From JANXQZ01 sp038225555 (lineage in GTDB: Bacteria; Acidobacteriota; Terriglobia; Bryobacterales; Bryobacteraceae), in contig JBBRRB010000023.1 of the NCBI GenBank assembly GCA_038225555.1, positions 1-64,000 on the forward strand: a stretch of DNA of 64,000 bases. Reading direction: 5' to 3'. The notes below the pieces were generated by a model, which ran no database searches, was not told the origin of the DNA, and was given only the letters and a program-made list of their open reading frames with translations. Made by a program: the position numbers and the translations under genes. Positions 43,701 to 52,290 of the stretch are shown here, one piece after another; positions within the stretch are counted from its first letter, which is position 1, and each line of letters opens with the position of its first letter.

Positions 43701-44470
43701 ATATCGCAGGCGATCGTCTGCGCCGCCACCCGCAAACGATCCTGCAAAACACGAGCGAGCGTAGATATCCGCGCCGCATCGGGAATATCCGTAAAGAGAT
43801 TGGAATCGATGAACAGAATCAGGCCACGCAAACTGTTTCTCTTGGCGCCCCCGCTCCACATCGTTTTCAGAAAAGAAGCGGGGGAGTTCCCGTTTAGCGA
43901 GGCGACAAAACGGGACCATCGTCCGGAATCGTCCATGAAAATTCGGCCTGAGGCTTCGGCGATCAGGGAGTCCTTTGCGTACCAGAAATTGGCTATCTGG
44001 GTAGGAACGATTCTGGGGCCGCTGTGAATCTGGCCAGCCAGGGGCTCTTCCTCCAGGCAAGCCTGCAGGAATGTCGTGGTCTTGCCGCTGCCCTCCACTC
44101 CCGTCAGGATGTACAGAGGCAGATCGGCAAGTCGCGGACGCACGTGTTTGCTCGCCAGTCTCGTCGATCTTGCCAGCTTGCCTTCCGCCTCCTTCACAAG
44201 CTGCTGAACCGCCTGCAAGTCGGGATCGTCGGTGCGAGCCAAAGGCTTGCCCGGGTCGGACCGGGGCTGGGGCTGCTCGGGAGGGTGCGTCTTGGCAGAC
44301 AAGCTGGAAACCAGCCAGTAAACACCGGCCAGTGTAAAGCCGCAAGCCGTCAGCACGCTGCCCACGGCAATCATGGTGGAACCAGCCAGGAAGAGCCAGC
44401 ACGCCACCCAGACAAGGATCGTATAAAGCAGGAGAATCAGGATAATGACGATTGCCTTGCGCTTGTTCAT
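40769..44470 (-). CDS. tssM: T6SS membrane-complex protein TssM (IcmF)
   Basis: A 1233-residue TssM. Two N-terminal membrane helices (about 6-56), then an NTPase domain with Walker A GVEGSGKT (124-131), a third membrane helix (about 478-500, GGAIALCALLGLWAAVSAW) and a long periplasmic part ending in a beta domain (GPWSIFQLMAEADPHA; typical TssM C-terminus). It spans the inner membrane and with TssL, and usually the lipoprotein TssJ, forms the trans-envelope channel. It starts one base after the tssL stop. No tssJ is seen in the window. Length is normal. Confidence 0.95.
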   Translation of the reverse strand: MNKRKAIVIILILLLYTILVWVACWLFLAGSTMIAVGSVLTACGFTLAGVYWLVSSLSAKTHPPEQPQPRSDPGKPLARTDDPDLQAVQQLVKEAEGKLARSTRLASKHVRPRLADLPLYILTGVEGSGKTTTFLQACLEEEPLAGQIHSGPRIVPTQIANFWYAKDSLIAEASGRIFMDDSGRWSRFVASLNGNSPASFLKTMWSGGAKRNSLRGLILFIDSNLFTDIPDAARISTLARVLQDRLRVAAQTIACDIPVWVIFSKADGIRHFREYFSRLRQPEDQQPLGCSLDPLSAGQRSTDELYAEAETGRLNETFNALYHSLAHYRLTFLARETDPARKPAIYEFPREMKRMRSALVQFLVDVFRPNPLQPEPQLRGFYFMGTRPVPRSGGGDTLSLDRSIIRNISDSTRMLRGDAVQAELKRAAAEAAGSAAVAESFEDRGCFVSQIFHDIVQTSPIPVRRYHNRRADVFRNLAFGGAIALCALLGLWAAVSAWNNYSFLKSVEAASESVEGREFNLDALDGLREHLVLLNSYEHSAPWSMGFLLYPAQGLIEPARNLYFKSFRENMLDPVAQSLSKQLGGLPAQPDAAHPYNPTYDSLKTYLTVTTQACAVEPPLAQTLSGIWFAGRTPTDDSSKKALRQFEFYSQELKHKRVPFSIEAKTSAVDRGRTYLANSRGEDRIYRELVDKANQMVKQPIRLADYAPKYQQVLSGVGDIPGAFTHAGSGVMSDLISNEGSGGATGESCVLGTKLGDRVAGLMEGDALSNRLKELYASDYARKWKALLAAVQVKAYNNPKDAASKLSILEDADSPLLGLLYMAHENAVAAVSSNSKLMDSAKNVGGKVGSRITDRFRVGRAAKEAAELAGSGSVPRVSSANPAPPQDAFQSVHTLFTAQASQRNWNDAANASYTKALGALRKTMEGLAASNTDPLNAEAKKNMDEGLDLVRGEIGRKFDRSPEAIEEDVKRLLIEPFERARPLIVIANPTGEINVALVKLCAQMKPLQQKYPFNPSPNAAEASLAEASAIFSPQTGALWAFYKQRLAPILVKAGKNYEVKADAPAGVKLDQTFIDSFNRMAHISDVLFADGSATPSMRYKLNVLPNPNPGVKAITLTIDGQTGQGSHQYTSPAGSPQGLKLDVQSSDTTVSMASYEGPWSIFQLMAEADPHAPGAREVTLTKLRHGRGIAEPVIVGGKEVTVHIRIEEFPGGVETAFDKGFFSCRCPGKAALN

Positions 44471-44471
44471 G

Positions 44472-45182
44472 TTAAGTTGTGATTCCAGACCGGATACTGG
44501 AGGCTATCCAGGCCAGCCCGAAACGAAAAACCAGCCACGCCGCAATTAACAACGCGAACGATACGACGGCAGCCAGGCGCCAGTGATTGGATCCGCTCTC
44601 CAGGGGCGGCGGCGCAGTCGGCTTGGCGTCTTCCCCGACCAAAAACTTCATCGCCGACCCGCGCACGCTTTCAATCCTCGCGCGCAGATCCTCGTTGACC
44701 TGCCTCAATTCGCTCCCCTGATTATCCCCATAACCGCCATACTTGCCCTGGTAACCAAGCAGCAGACAGAGATAATATACTTCTAGAATGTCAGCGAGCT
44801 GCGGCGAATCCCGGCGCTTGTTGAGGGCTTTCAGTTGGTCGAAAAACCTTTCGCCGGCGACCGCCTGCCCATAGAGCTGTTCCTGAAGAGAAGCCCACGC
44901 ATGCCGGCTGGGATCTTTCGAATCGAGCACCGCTTCGTCCAGAAAAGCGACCACCGCGTAATTAGTATCCTGGACATCTTTCTCCGGATAGCCGAACCGG
45001 ATTGCTTCGCGTTCCACCCCCGAGAGCACGTCCCGAATGCGTTTCTGAAAATCGATGCAATTCGTGATGGGATGGGATCCCGAGCGCACGCGCACGATGC
45101 TGGTCAACAAGCCTTGGTACAGCAAGGCGAGATTGTCTCCGCCGTGAGACGCGCTCTGTGCCGGGTTGAGAGTCGAGGTCAT
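44472..45182 (-). CDS. tssL: T6SS inner-membrane protein TssL (DotU/IcmH)
   Basis: A 236-residue TssL. The cytoplasmic DotU domain shows YQGLLTSIVRVRSGSHPITN, AVVAFLDEAVLDSKDPSRHA W, GQAVAGERFFDQLKAL and LEVYYLCLLLGYQGKYG. One C-terminal membrane anchor (about 205-222). There is no peptidoglycan-binding OmpA extension. It links TssM to the baseplate. Operon tssL-tssM, convergent with the rest of the T6SS locus. Confidence 0.95.
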   Translation of the reverse strand: MTSTLNPAQSASHGGDNLALLYQGLLTSIVRVRSGSHPITNCIDFQKRIRDVLSGVEREAIRFGYPEKDVQDTNYAVVAFLDEAVLDSKDPSRHAWASLQEQLYGQAVAGERFFDQLKALNKRRDSPQLADILEVYYLCLLLGYQGKYGGYGDNQGSELRQVNEDLRARIESVRGSAMKFLVGEDAKPTAPPPLESGSNHWRLAAVVSFALLIAAWLVFRFGLAWIASSIRSGITT

Positions 45183-45307
45183 GATAAGCCGTTGCTAAAG
45201 TGTAATGCAATCGGATACGAGCGGCAAGAAGGGGGAGGAAGAGAACGATGATGGGGGAGGAGCAATGCGGTCGGTTGATGGAGTGGCCCGCCCCGCTCGC
45301 AACAACG

Positions 45308-45754
45308 CTAATTCCCGAGTAGTGTAACTTCGACGTTCCGGATCTGCGCCGTCATCGCCAATCCTCGATCTAACGTCACCAGATGAGTTCCTCCGGCCTC
45401 CGCAAACCCCACCAGGTAAGAGTCAGCGATCGCCTTGGTCGCAGATTGCGCACCGAATCTTTCGAGAGCTTGGCAGAACAGCAAATCGATGCCGGACGGC
45501 TCAGGCATCAGCTCAACCTGCGGATCTCGCATCCAGCGGTCGTACAGCTGAAGTGCGCCGTTCATCGTCACCGTGCTCTCGCCCATCACCTTCCGATTCG
45601 TCAACAATCGCAGGAAACCCAGCATGGTAAAGCGGCAGAACAGAAATGCGGAATCGTTGGCTAACCCATACCAGCGTGAAGCGGCAGCGTGCTGCGGGTG
45701 CCGTGCCCACGTCATCGCCAGCCAAACGTTAATATCAATCAAATACGAGATCAT
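45308..45754 (-). CDS. vapC: PIN-domain (VapC-type) toxin
   Basis: About 148 residues from ATG 45754 (MISYLIDINVWLAM). Catalytic acids are in place: IDINVW (first Asp), an acidic centre around ELMPEPSGIDLLF, and IADSYLVGFAEAGGTHLVTLDRGL for the C-terminal cluster. VapC toxins are Mg-dependent RNases, often cutting tRNA. It overlaps the antitoxin gene by 20 nt in the usual antitoxin-first order. It looks intact. Confidence 0.88.
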   Translation of the reverse strand: MISYLIDINVWLAMTWARHPQHAAASRWYGLANDSAFLFCRFTMLGFLRLLTNRKVMGESTVTMNGALQLYDRWMRDPQVELMPEPSGIDLLFCQALERFGAQSATKAIADSYLVGFAEAGGTHLVTLDRGLAMTAQIRNVEVTLLGN

Positions 45755-45962
45755 AGGGCGTCTCGGTATTTGGGCACAGAGGGCCGGGCTCGCCCGTGCC
45801 TTCAAGCAGCGGGAGAGTTACGCGTTCGCCCCTGCGCTGCCTCACCGGCGTGATCTTCGCCACAGGTTGGCCATGCTTAGTAATGATAATCCCCTCTGCC
45901 GGAAGCTGATCCAGCAAGGCTAAACACTGGCGACGAAATTCCGTTGCGCTTAGATCCTTCAT
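45735..45962 (-). CDS. Phd/YefM-type antitoxin of the PIN toxin
   Basis: About 75 residues from ATG 45962 (MKDLSATEFRRQCLALLDQL), then IIITKHGQPVAKITPVR, the standard Phd/YefM DNA-binding fold. The C-terminal tail is Pro-rich and probably wraps the toxin. A palindrome 9 nt upstream of the start (45971-45992) is its probable operator. Confidence 0.88.
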   Translation of the reverse strand: MKDLSATEFRRQCLALLDQLPAEGIIITKHGQPVAKITPVRQRRGERVTLPLLEGTGEPGPLCPNTETPYDLVFD

Positions 45963-45970
45963 ACTTTCCA

Positions 45971-45992
45971 AGTGTACACCTAGATGTACACT
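45971..45992. promoter_or_regulatory. Operator palindrome of the vapBC-like operon
   Basis: AGTGTACA and TGTACACT are perfect 8-bp inverted arms around CCTAGA. The palindrome sits between the antitoxin start and the divergent phosphatase gene, where Phd-type antitoxins bind to autoregulate. It could also influence the divergent gene. Confidence 0.65.
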
Positions 45993-46092
45993 CTATCTAG
46001 CAAACATGGGCACCGGCGGAATTCGCGTGCTGAACTCGCCAGATTATCCCGAACCCGGCGTGCTGCCGACGAATTTCGCTAAACTCTTACCC

Positions 46093-46854
46093 ATGGCCCT
46101 GGATGTTTTCGGCATCACCGATCCTGGTTGTGTCCGCTCGGAAAACCAGGATTGCATCCTGATGGACGCCGCTCTTGGATTGTTTCTCGTCTGCGATGGC
46201 ATGGGCGGCCATCAGCACGGCGAAATCGCCGCCGAACTGGCCACCGCCGCAGTCCGGTTTTCGATCGACGCCTCGCGGGACCGGCTGGATGTGAGCTGGC
46301 CCTTTGGCTACGACTTCAATTTGTCCACCGACGCGAATCGTCTCGCAACCGGCGTTCGCGTTGCCAATCGCCAAGTCTGGCGCCGGGCCGAGCAAAGCAT
46401 CGAGTGTGCCGGAATGGGTACTACGGTGGCCGCTATTCTGATTTGCGACGGGTCCATGATTGTCGCCAATGTGGGCGATAGCCGAGTCTATCTGCTGCGC
46501 GACGGCGTTCTCCAGCAGCTTTCGATTGACGACACCATGATCGGAAGCCTCCTGCAGCGCGGATTAATCGCCGCGGCCGACGTGCACAAACATCCGATGC
46601 GCAACGTGCTGACTCAGTCCGCTGGATCGCAGGAGACTGTCGAAGTTCACGTTCGCGCGGAAACCCTGCGAACCCACGATGTCGTGCTGCTGTGCAGCGA
46701 CGGTCTGCATGGCGTAATCGGCGATGATGGAGTCCGCTCGATTCTGTCGGGAAACGGGGGGGTGGAGCGCTGCGTCGGAAGGCTAATCACAGCCGCTAAG
46801 AACGCAGGCGGTCCGGATAATATCTCCGCCGTGGTGTTGAGATACAGTGAGTAG
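46093..46854 (+). CDS. PP2C-family Ser/Thr protein phosphatase (T6SS PppA-like)
   Basis: About 253 residues from ATG 46093; ATG 46006 would add 29 residues without similarity. All PP2C motifs are present: RSENQD, FLVCDGMGGHQHGE, GMGTTVAAILICD, ANVGDSRVYLL, LLCSDGLHGV and GGPDNISAVVL. These Asp residues bind the two metal ions. It lies 9 nt upstream of a Ser/Thr kinase and next to tssL/tssM. In several T6SSs a PppA phosphatase and PpkA kinase switch secretion through phosphorylation of an FHA protein; no FHA protein is in the window. Confidence 0.88.
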   Translation: MALDVFGITDPGCVRSENQDCILMDAALGLFLVCDGMGGHQHGEIAAELATAAVRFSIDASRDRLDVSWPFGYDFNLSTDANRLATGVRVANRQVWRRAEQSIECAGMGTTVAAILICDGSMIVANVGDSRVYLLRDGVLQQLSIDDTMIGSLLQRGLIAAADVHKHPMRNVLTQSAGSQETVEVHVRAETLRTHDVVLLCSDGLHGVIGDDGVRSILSGNGGVERCVGRLITAAKNAGGPDNISAVVLRYSE

Positions 46855-46863
46855 CCGCCGGGT

Positions 46864-49131
46864 ATGACCACGTTAGGAAGATACGAGATCGTCGACAAGA
46901 TCGGGAGCGGATCCATGGGCACCGTATACCGGGCCCGGGACAAAGTTCTGGATCGCGAAGTGGCGTTGAAAACGATTCGCACCGGCACCGATGTCGAACC
47001 CGAGCTGCGGGAGCGTTTCTACCGGGAAGCGCGCGCTTGCGCTCGGCTCCAGCACCCCAACATCATCACCGTTTATGACTTGGGCGAAGTGGATCAAATT
47101 GCATTTATAGCCATGGAGTTGTTGGAAGGGCTGGATTTCCGCCAGATCATCGAGCAGCGGAAGGACCTTCCTGTCGTTCTCAAGATTGAAGTCATGGCGG
47201 AAGTCTGCGAGGCGCTGGCTTATGCCCATGCGCGGGGCATCATTCATCGAGACATCAAGCCCAGCAATTTGTTTCTGCGGGGGATGCAATGCTCCAAGGT
47301 GCTCGATTTCGGCATTGCACGCCTGCCCAGTTCGCACCTAACCGTGGCAGGCAGAATACTGGGGACGCCGAACTACATGGCGCCGGAGCAGATCCTGTCG
47401 CGTCCCAGCGATGGACGGTCGGATCTATTTTCGGCGGCGATTGTTTTTTTTGAGCTTTTGGCATACGCTCATCCTTTTAAGAGCCAACTAATCCCGCGCC
47501 GGATCGTGGACAGCGAGCCGGATTCGCTGTTCGATCACGACTCCAAGTTGCCGACTCTGCTCGAGGGCGTGTTCGCGCGCGCTTTGGCCAAAGAGCCGTC
47601 GGAGCGCTATCAGAGCGGCGATGAGTTTGCCGCCGATCTCCGCACCATCTCGGAGGCGATGCGCCATAACGCCTCGCCAACGTTTTCGGAAGTTCGGTTG
47701 CCCTCGGACAGGATTCCGAAACCGATTGCGCTAGCGCAGGCGGTTGCCGCTGACCTATCGTTGCTGACTCCGACACCTCCGGGCGAAGATCCCTATGAGT
47801 GGCGATTCTCCGAGGTGCTGAGGATCATTCCGGAATTTGACCAAGCCATGGACGCGGGCGATACAGTTGGGGCCCGGAAGATCCTGGCTCAATTGGAGGC
47901 GGTGGAAGCGGTGGACGATCGCTTTTCGGCGGCGGTAGAGCGTTGCCGCAAGCTCGTCGCTGAAACGCCGCCATCGTCCCCCGCCCCCTCTCCCCTGCAA
48001 TCGCGTCCGAAAACTTCCTCGCAGACGATAGAGGCGGCCACGGAAACGATCGAGTTTCAGCCGGAACAAATCGCATCGACCACCGAAGACCCTCCCAGCG
48101 CTAGAAAATATTGCATCCAGTGCGGCGCGTTGAACCGCAAAATTGCTCAATTCTGCATCGAATGCGGGGCTTCCTTCTTAGAGCAGACGGCTCAAGTGGA
48201 GCAACCGCCGCGTGCCACCCCTTCCCCGGAGCAAGGCGAGAGGACCCGCCTATACACTCCCGAACCACGAGCCAAGGCGTTTTGGGAGTACAACTGGGAC
48301 GAATGGAAGAATTATTCTTCCTGGACCGTGCAGCAAAAGCAGGTCGCGATCGCCGCGGTCGGCTTCGCGATACTCCTCGTTTTGCTGTGCCTGCTGGTGG
48401 CGATTTTGCGCCCTGAGGTTGTTGAGCCCGCCGTGGCCTGGGCCATCGTCCGGCCGCCGAAAGCGTTTTTATATAAGCAGCCGAACCAGGGGCGAATCGT
48501 GACGCTTTCACAGGGGAATAAGGTGCAGATTCTCCGTCTTCCGATTTCACGCGATCAATGGGTGCGCGCGCAATTCGTTACTCCCTCCAAGACATTCCGT
48601 GCCGGGTCTATGCGGGCATTGGATCTGGAGCGGTGGGACAGTTCGAATTGCGATGCGGCGCTGAAATTGCGGCTGTTGTTCGGTTTTGAAGGTGAGATCG
48701 AGGCGCTTCAAAGACTGATTGACAGGTGCCCCGGAAGCCTGCACGCGGCCAGCATGGAGATTGCAAAGCTGGAGATCCCGGAAATTAAAAGAAGGGCAGA
48801 CGCCGGAGAAGCCAGGTCCGGATGGGAAGATCAGCTCAAGAAGCTGCAGGATCGACTGCGCGATTTATCGGACGAGGATAGAAAAGAGATAGAACGCAAA
48901 CTAGCCGAATTGCCTGCCGAAGCGGCGTCCACGGCTCCACTGCTCCCTTCTGCGCCTGTTACCATAAACTCACTGATTCAACGAGCGCGTGCACTCTATA
49001 ATGATGGCGATCTTCACCGCGCCAAGTCTTTGATCGATGCAGCGCTCCGTATACAGAAGTCAAACCCGAATGCGATTGCCCTACGAGACACTATTCAGGC
49101 AGCTTTGGACGCTGAGTCAACCATACATTAA
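46864..49131 (+). CDS. Membrane Ser/Thr protein kinase with zinc ribbon (T6SS PpkA-like)
   Basis: A 755-residue protein. The kinase domain (about 5-270) has the glycine loop GSGSMGTVY, VALKTI, HRDIKPSN, DFGIAR and APEQ, so it looks active. A linker and then a zinc ribbon follow (KYCIQCGALNRK..FCIECG, about 418-440, four Cys), one membrane helix (about 495-520) and an extracytoplasmic part with an SH3-like segment (KAFLYKQPNQGRIVTLSQG) and a C-terminal TPR (RARALYNDGDLHRAKSLIDA). It follows the PP2C phosphatase, probably in an operon. It is likely to control the adjacent T6SS, by analogy with PpkA. Confidence 0.87.
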   Translation: MTTLGRYEIVDKIGSGSMGTVYRARDKVLDREVALKTIRTGTDVEPELRERFYREARACARLQHPNIITVYDLGEVDQIAFIAMELLEGLDFRQIIEQRKDLPVVLKIEVMAEVCEALAYAHARGIIHRDIKPSNLFLRGMQCSKVLDFGIARLPSSHLTVAGRILGTPNYMAPEQILSRPSDGRSDLFSAAIVFFELLAYAHPFKSQLIPRRIVDSEPDSLFDHDSKLPTLLEGVFARALAKEPSERYQSGDEFAADLRTISEAMRHNASPTFSEVRLPSDRIPKPIALAQAVAADLSLLTPTPPGEDPYEWRFSEVLRIIPEFDQAMDAGDTVGARKILAQLEAVEAVDDRFSAAVERCRKLVAETPPSSPAPSPLQSRPKTSSQTIEAATETIEFQPEQIASTTEDPPSARKYCIQCGALNRKIAQFCIECGASFLEQTAQVEQPPRATPSPEQGERTRLYTPEPRAKAFWEYNWDEWKNYSSWTVQQKQVAIAAVGFAILLVLLCLLVAILRPEVVEPAVAWAIVRPPKAFLYKQPNQGRIVTLSQGNKVQILRLPISRDQWVRAQFVTPSKTFRAGSMRALDLERWDSSNCDAALKLRLLFGFEGEIEALQRLIDRCPGSLHAASMEIAKLEIPEIKRRADAGEARSGWEDQLKKLQDRLRDLSDEDRKEIERKLAELPAEAASTAPLLPSAPVTINSLIQRARALYNDGDLHRAKSLIDAALRIQKSNPNAIALRDTIQAALDAESTIH

Positions 49132-50371
49132 ACTCGGGTCGCTCGTTTTGGGAGTTGTTTACCTGCTGTGCATTTGCCCATCGGCTTCCGCTCAGAAGCG
49201 CCGGCCTCCACCGCCCGATCCATTTATGGACTCGAAGGTGCCGCTGTCCCTGCAAGACGTGGTCAAGATTTTAGATTTGAAATCGCCTTATCCGGAAAAA
49301 CGGCTGGTCTTAGTCATTCAAAAACGACATGTCGATTTTCCCCTGACTCGCGACAATGAAGGGACGCTGCGGACCCATGGCGCCTCGGAGCAGGTCATTG
49401 CTACCGTGAAGGGGGTCGCTCCACCGCCTCCGCCTCCGCCTCCACCTCCTCCGCCTCCGAGCGGGTCTTTGGAGGTCCATTGCGCGCCAGCCGAATGCGA
49501 TATCTACATAAAGGAGACCTTGGCTGACAGCACAAAAGACGGAGCGCTTACCATCCCGAAGTTGACGCCGGGCGAATTCGCAGTCGATTTTAAGAAATCC
49601 GGCTATCTTGGCATCCAGAAGATTGTAACCGTCGTTAACGGCAAAACGGAATCGGTGAAGGTTGAACTGGAACCTGAGCACAGCACAAAGGTTAAGTTTG
49701 GTCAGCAACTATTGGACGGCATGCTGAAGAGTATCGGAATTGCAGACCAGTCTGCGATTCCCCAAAGCCTGCAAGGAAAGGGTGCCGCCACTTGCGTTTT
49801 ACGGAGTGGAAGGATCACCACTTGGAATGTTGCGGCAGGCTTTGCTTTAGGACAACGTGCGTTCCTTGACCTAAATCCTCCTAGCGGCAGCGGAAGCTTG
49901 CGGTTGCGCTGTACCGGCGAGCGCTGCGGCTCTTTCAAGAGCGCCAAATTTAAGCAATTCCAGCAGGCAGAGGTCGACGACATCGAAACCGTCTCGGCGC
50001 TGTTTGTCCGCTACCAGTTCACGGCTCTGCTAAGCCGGATTTTAAGCGGAGTTTCGTCCAATCGCCTGATTCCCGAGGCTCACTCCGCCTCACTCGTGAG
50101 CGAGAGCGAACAGCGATTGCGGCTGGAAAGCGGAGAGGAAGCCTATGAGATTGTCTTGACTCCGGACCTTCTGCCTCGAACCATAACTGAGACCAAAGGA
50201 ATCCGCTCGGACTTCTCGGTGAAGTACTCCGATTTCGTGAAGTTAGGCGATGCACGTTACCCTCAGGGAACCGACGTCGAATTACCCGACGCAAAACACC
50301 ACGGCATCGCGGTCAAGCTCGAGGCCGTAACACCGGGCTGGCACCCCAACGAAAAAGAGTTCGCGAAATAG
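49070..50371 (+). CDS. Secreted protein with poly-proline linker and PEGA-like domain
   Basis: About 433 residues from ATG 49070, overlapping the kinase 3' end by 62 nt; an earlier ATG at 49037 exists. Signal segment LGSLVLGVVYLLCICPSASA. N-terminal domain to about 120, then a run of prolines (about 127-141, one of the longest in the window), then a PEGA-like unit (GSLEVHCAPAECDIYIKETL, FAVDFKKSGYLGIQKIV) and a strand-rich C-terminal half of unknown type. Exported; role unknown. Coupled to the kinase, so it may be a sensor or target of the signalling module. Confidence 0.6.
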   Translation: MRLPYETLFRQLWTLSQPYIKLGSLVLGVVYLLCICPSASAQKRRPPPPDPFMDSKVPLSLQDVVKILDLKSPYPEKRLVLVIQKRHVDFPLTRDNEGTLRTHGASEQVIATVKGVAPPPPPPPPPPPPPSGSLEVHCAPAECDIYIKETLADSTKDGALTIPKLTPGEFAVDFKKSGYLGIQKIVTVVNGKTESVKVELEPEHSTKVKFGQQLLDGMLKSIGIADQSAIPQSLQGKGAATCVLRSGRITTWNVAAGFALGQRAFLDLNPPSGSGSLRLRCTGERCGSFKSAKFKQFQQAEVDDIETVSALFVRYQFTALLSRILSGVSSNRLIPEAHSASLVSESEQRLRLESGEEAYEIVLTPDLLPRTITETKGIRSDFSVKYSDFVKLGDARYPQGTDVELPDAKHHGIAVKLEAVTPGWHPNEKEFAK

Positions 50372-50383
50372 GGGTAGTAGCCA

Positions 50384-50785
50384 CATCCAACCGAAAACCT
50401 CCGTTAAGGATTGCCGCCTGGAGCTGCCCGAGGCTTCCGATCTCCCCAATCTGAACCATGTTCCATGCGACAACGGCGTTGTGCAGAACCGACAGGCAGG
50501 AATGTATGCACCTGATCGCCGAATTCGCGTCCTCGCAAGAGCTTGGTAGACGCTGTTCTGGCGGGCATAGGAGCCCAGCCGATGAAGCACCAACGACGGC
50601 GAAACAATCCGCTCCTCAATCGAGGCGATCACCCGGACCGTTTCGTCCCACGCATTTCGGATCAGGTGAGGCTTGATGGTTCCCGAGAGGATGGGGTCCA
50701 GATCTGCATAGTGCTGCTGGCGATCCACCTTATAGAGGGTCTGATCCTTGATATCTTTGATCCGCGTCTGTGCGTTAAGTAAGCA
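50384..50785 (-). pseudogene. Fragments of a Tn3-family transposase
   Basis: Minus-strand reading gives TRIKDIKDQTLYKVDRQQHY, ADLDPILSGTIKPHLIRNAW, DETVRVIASIEERIVSPSLV, LHRLGSYARQNSVYQAL, and, after a deletion and a shift, HNAVVAWNMVQIGEIG. These are blocks in order from the C-terminal half of Tn3 transposases (DDE domain). The DDE residues and the rest are gone. It is the only transposon trace between the signalling genes and the hydrolase; 50372-50885 has no other gene. Confidence 0.6.
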
Positions 50786-50885
50786 CTGCGCCGTTAGCGG
50801 ATTACCTCGGGTTCGCGGTTGGTCGGTGCGACGAGCCCGAGATTGCCTTCTTGATACTGGATATCAGGGTCTGCCAGCGGTTCTG

Positions 50886-52178
50886 CTAAGGAAGGTTATT
50901 GAGAAAGGCGCTCATCTCGCGCAGCACATCCGCCTCATTCGACAAGAATACGAAGTGATTCGCGTGCGACAGTCGAACGACCCGCGCTGAGGGCACACCG
51001 CTTTCAAATGCCTTGGCTTGTGCGCCTGTGGTAGCCTCGTCTCGTGCATCAGCCGCCGCACGCGCAGCATCGTCTTTAAACGGTTGCCCGGTTGTGTGAG
51101 GCACCGCATAAATAGCCAGAACAGGAACCCGGATGTCCGTATACTTCTGCATGCCCTTCATGATCGCCTGAGTGATCGGTGGAATCTGCGCCGGCGGTTG
51201 CGCCGAAGGTGCGTCGGGCAAGTTCTTTTGCATCTCCTTCAAGTCGCGTTCAAACCCCGGCAATACAGTGGCGAGAAGCTCCTCAATTAAACGCCTGGGA
51301 TCTCGCGGGCCTTTACCGGGCTGCAACTGCTCCAACTTTTTTTCTAATTCGGCCAGATCGATTCCCAAATCACCACGCGAGCGATCGTAGTACGAGTATG
51401 AATATCCGGCTTCGAGATAGATCAGTCCTGCGACCCTTTCGGGATGCCGCGATCCAATGGAACTCAATTCCTCGCCGCCGAGCGAGTGCGCGGCCAGCAC
51501 GGGCCGGTTCAGTTTGAGTGCATCGAGTACAGCGAGGACATCGTCACCGAGACGGTCCGCCGAATACATCGCGTCCCCAGCGGGCGAAGGAGCACTGGAA
51601 GAGCCGAATCCGCGCCGTGTGACTCCGAAAACATGGTACGTTGTGGTCAGCTTGGGCGCGAACTTGTCGAAGATGTGCGCCGAATTTCCGAGACCAGCCA
51701 ATAAAACCAAGGGCCTTCCGGAGCCGCCCCAATCGAGAACCTCCAGCTTGACATTCTTGTCTACCGTAATGAACTGAACCGTATGCGGGGATGGGTCGAC
51801 CCACGCAGTCTCTCTGGTGGCACGCCGTAGTTCGAGCGGCAGCGGCAGACCCTGCGTCCACGTGCCGCTGATGGATGTCGCGTCGGCGCTGAGCTTCCCC
51901 TCGAAGCTGCCGCGTATCTGGCCAATGGCAAACCTGATGTTTGAACCATCCAGGGAGAATGAATCTGCTAACATACCGGCGCCCCTATCTGGGCTCTGGT
52001 CGATACTCACTAGCGTGGCCCTCCAGCCGCCGCTATCGCTCTTCGCGATTTGGAGGATAGTCCGAAGTTCCTGCTGACCCGCTTTGAGTGTGCCCTGCCA
52101 GTCGCCGGAAATGTCCTGTGCGCAGGTGAGTGTTGCAGTAAGTGCGCCAATCGCCATGAATTGGCTGAATCGCGTCAT
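50886..52178 (-). CDS. Secreted alpha/beta hydrolase with N-terminal beta domain
   Basis: A 430-residue protein. Signal peptide (FMAIGALTATLTCAQ), then an N-terminal strand-rich domain (about 22-120; DISGDWQGTLKAGQQELRTIL, typical for acidobacterial hydrolase leaders), then an alpha/beta hydrolase fold: LVLLAGLGNSAHIFDKFAPK, nucleophile elbow AAHSLGGEE (Ser), and a C-terminal SHANHFVF with the catalytic His. Esterase- or peptidase-like; substrate unknown. GGGAG precedes the ATG. It is separated from its neighbours by more than 100 nt. Confidence 0.82.
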   Translation of the reverse strand: MTRFSQFMAIGALTATLTCAQDISGDWQGTLKAGQQELRTILQIAKSDSGGWRATLVSIDQSPDRGAGMLADSFSLDGSNIRFAIGQIRGSFEGKLSADATSISGTWTQGLPLPLELRRATRETAWVDPSPHTVQFITVDKNVKLEVLDWGGSGRPLVLLAGLGNSAHIFDKFAPKLTTTYHVFGVTRRGFGSSSAPSPAGDAMYSADRLGDDVLAVLDALKLNRPVLAAHSLGGEELSSIGSRHPERVAGLIYLEAGYSYSYYDRSRGDLGIDLAELEKKLEQLQPGKGPRDPRRLIEELLATVLPGFERDLKEMQKNLPDAPSAQPPAQIPPITQAIMKGMQKYTDIRVPVLAIYAVPHTTGQPFKDDAARAAADARDEATTGAQAKAFESGVPSARVVRLSHANHFVFLSNEADVLREMSAFLNNLP

Positions 52179-52290
52179 AACTTTTATCTCCCTTTTCGAA
52201 ACTGTGCTGTGCTCCTGCTTCCAGCACTGCGCTCCTAGGTTCCGTCGGTTAATCGCAGGAGATCGGCGGTCAATATCCTGTCGCCCAGCA

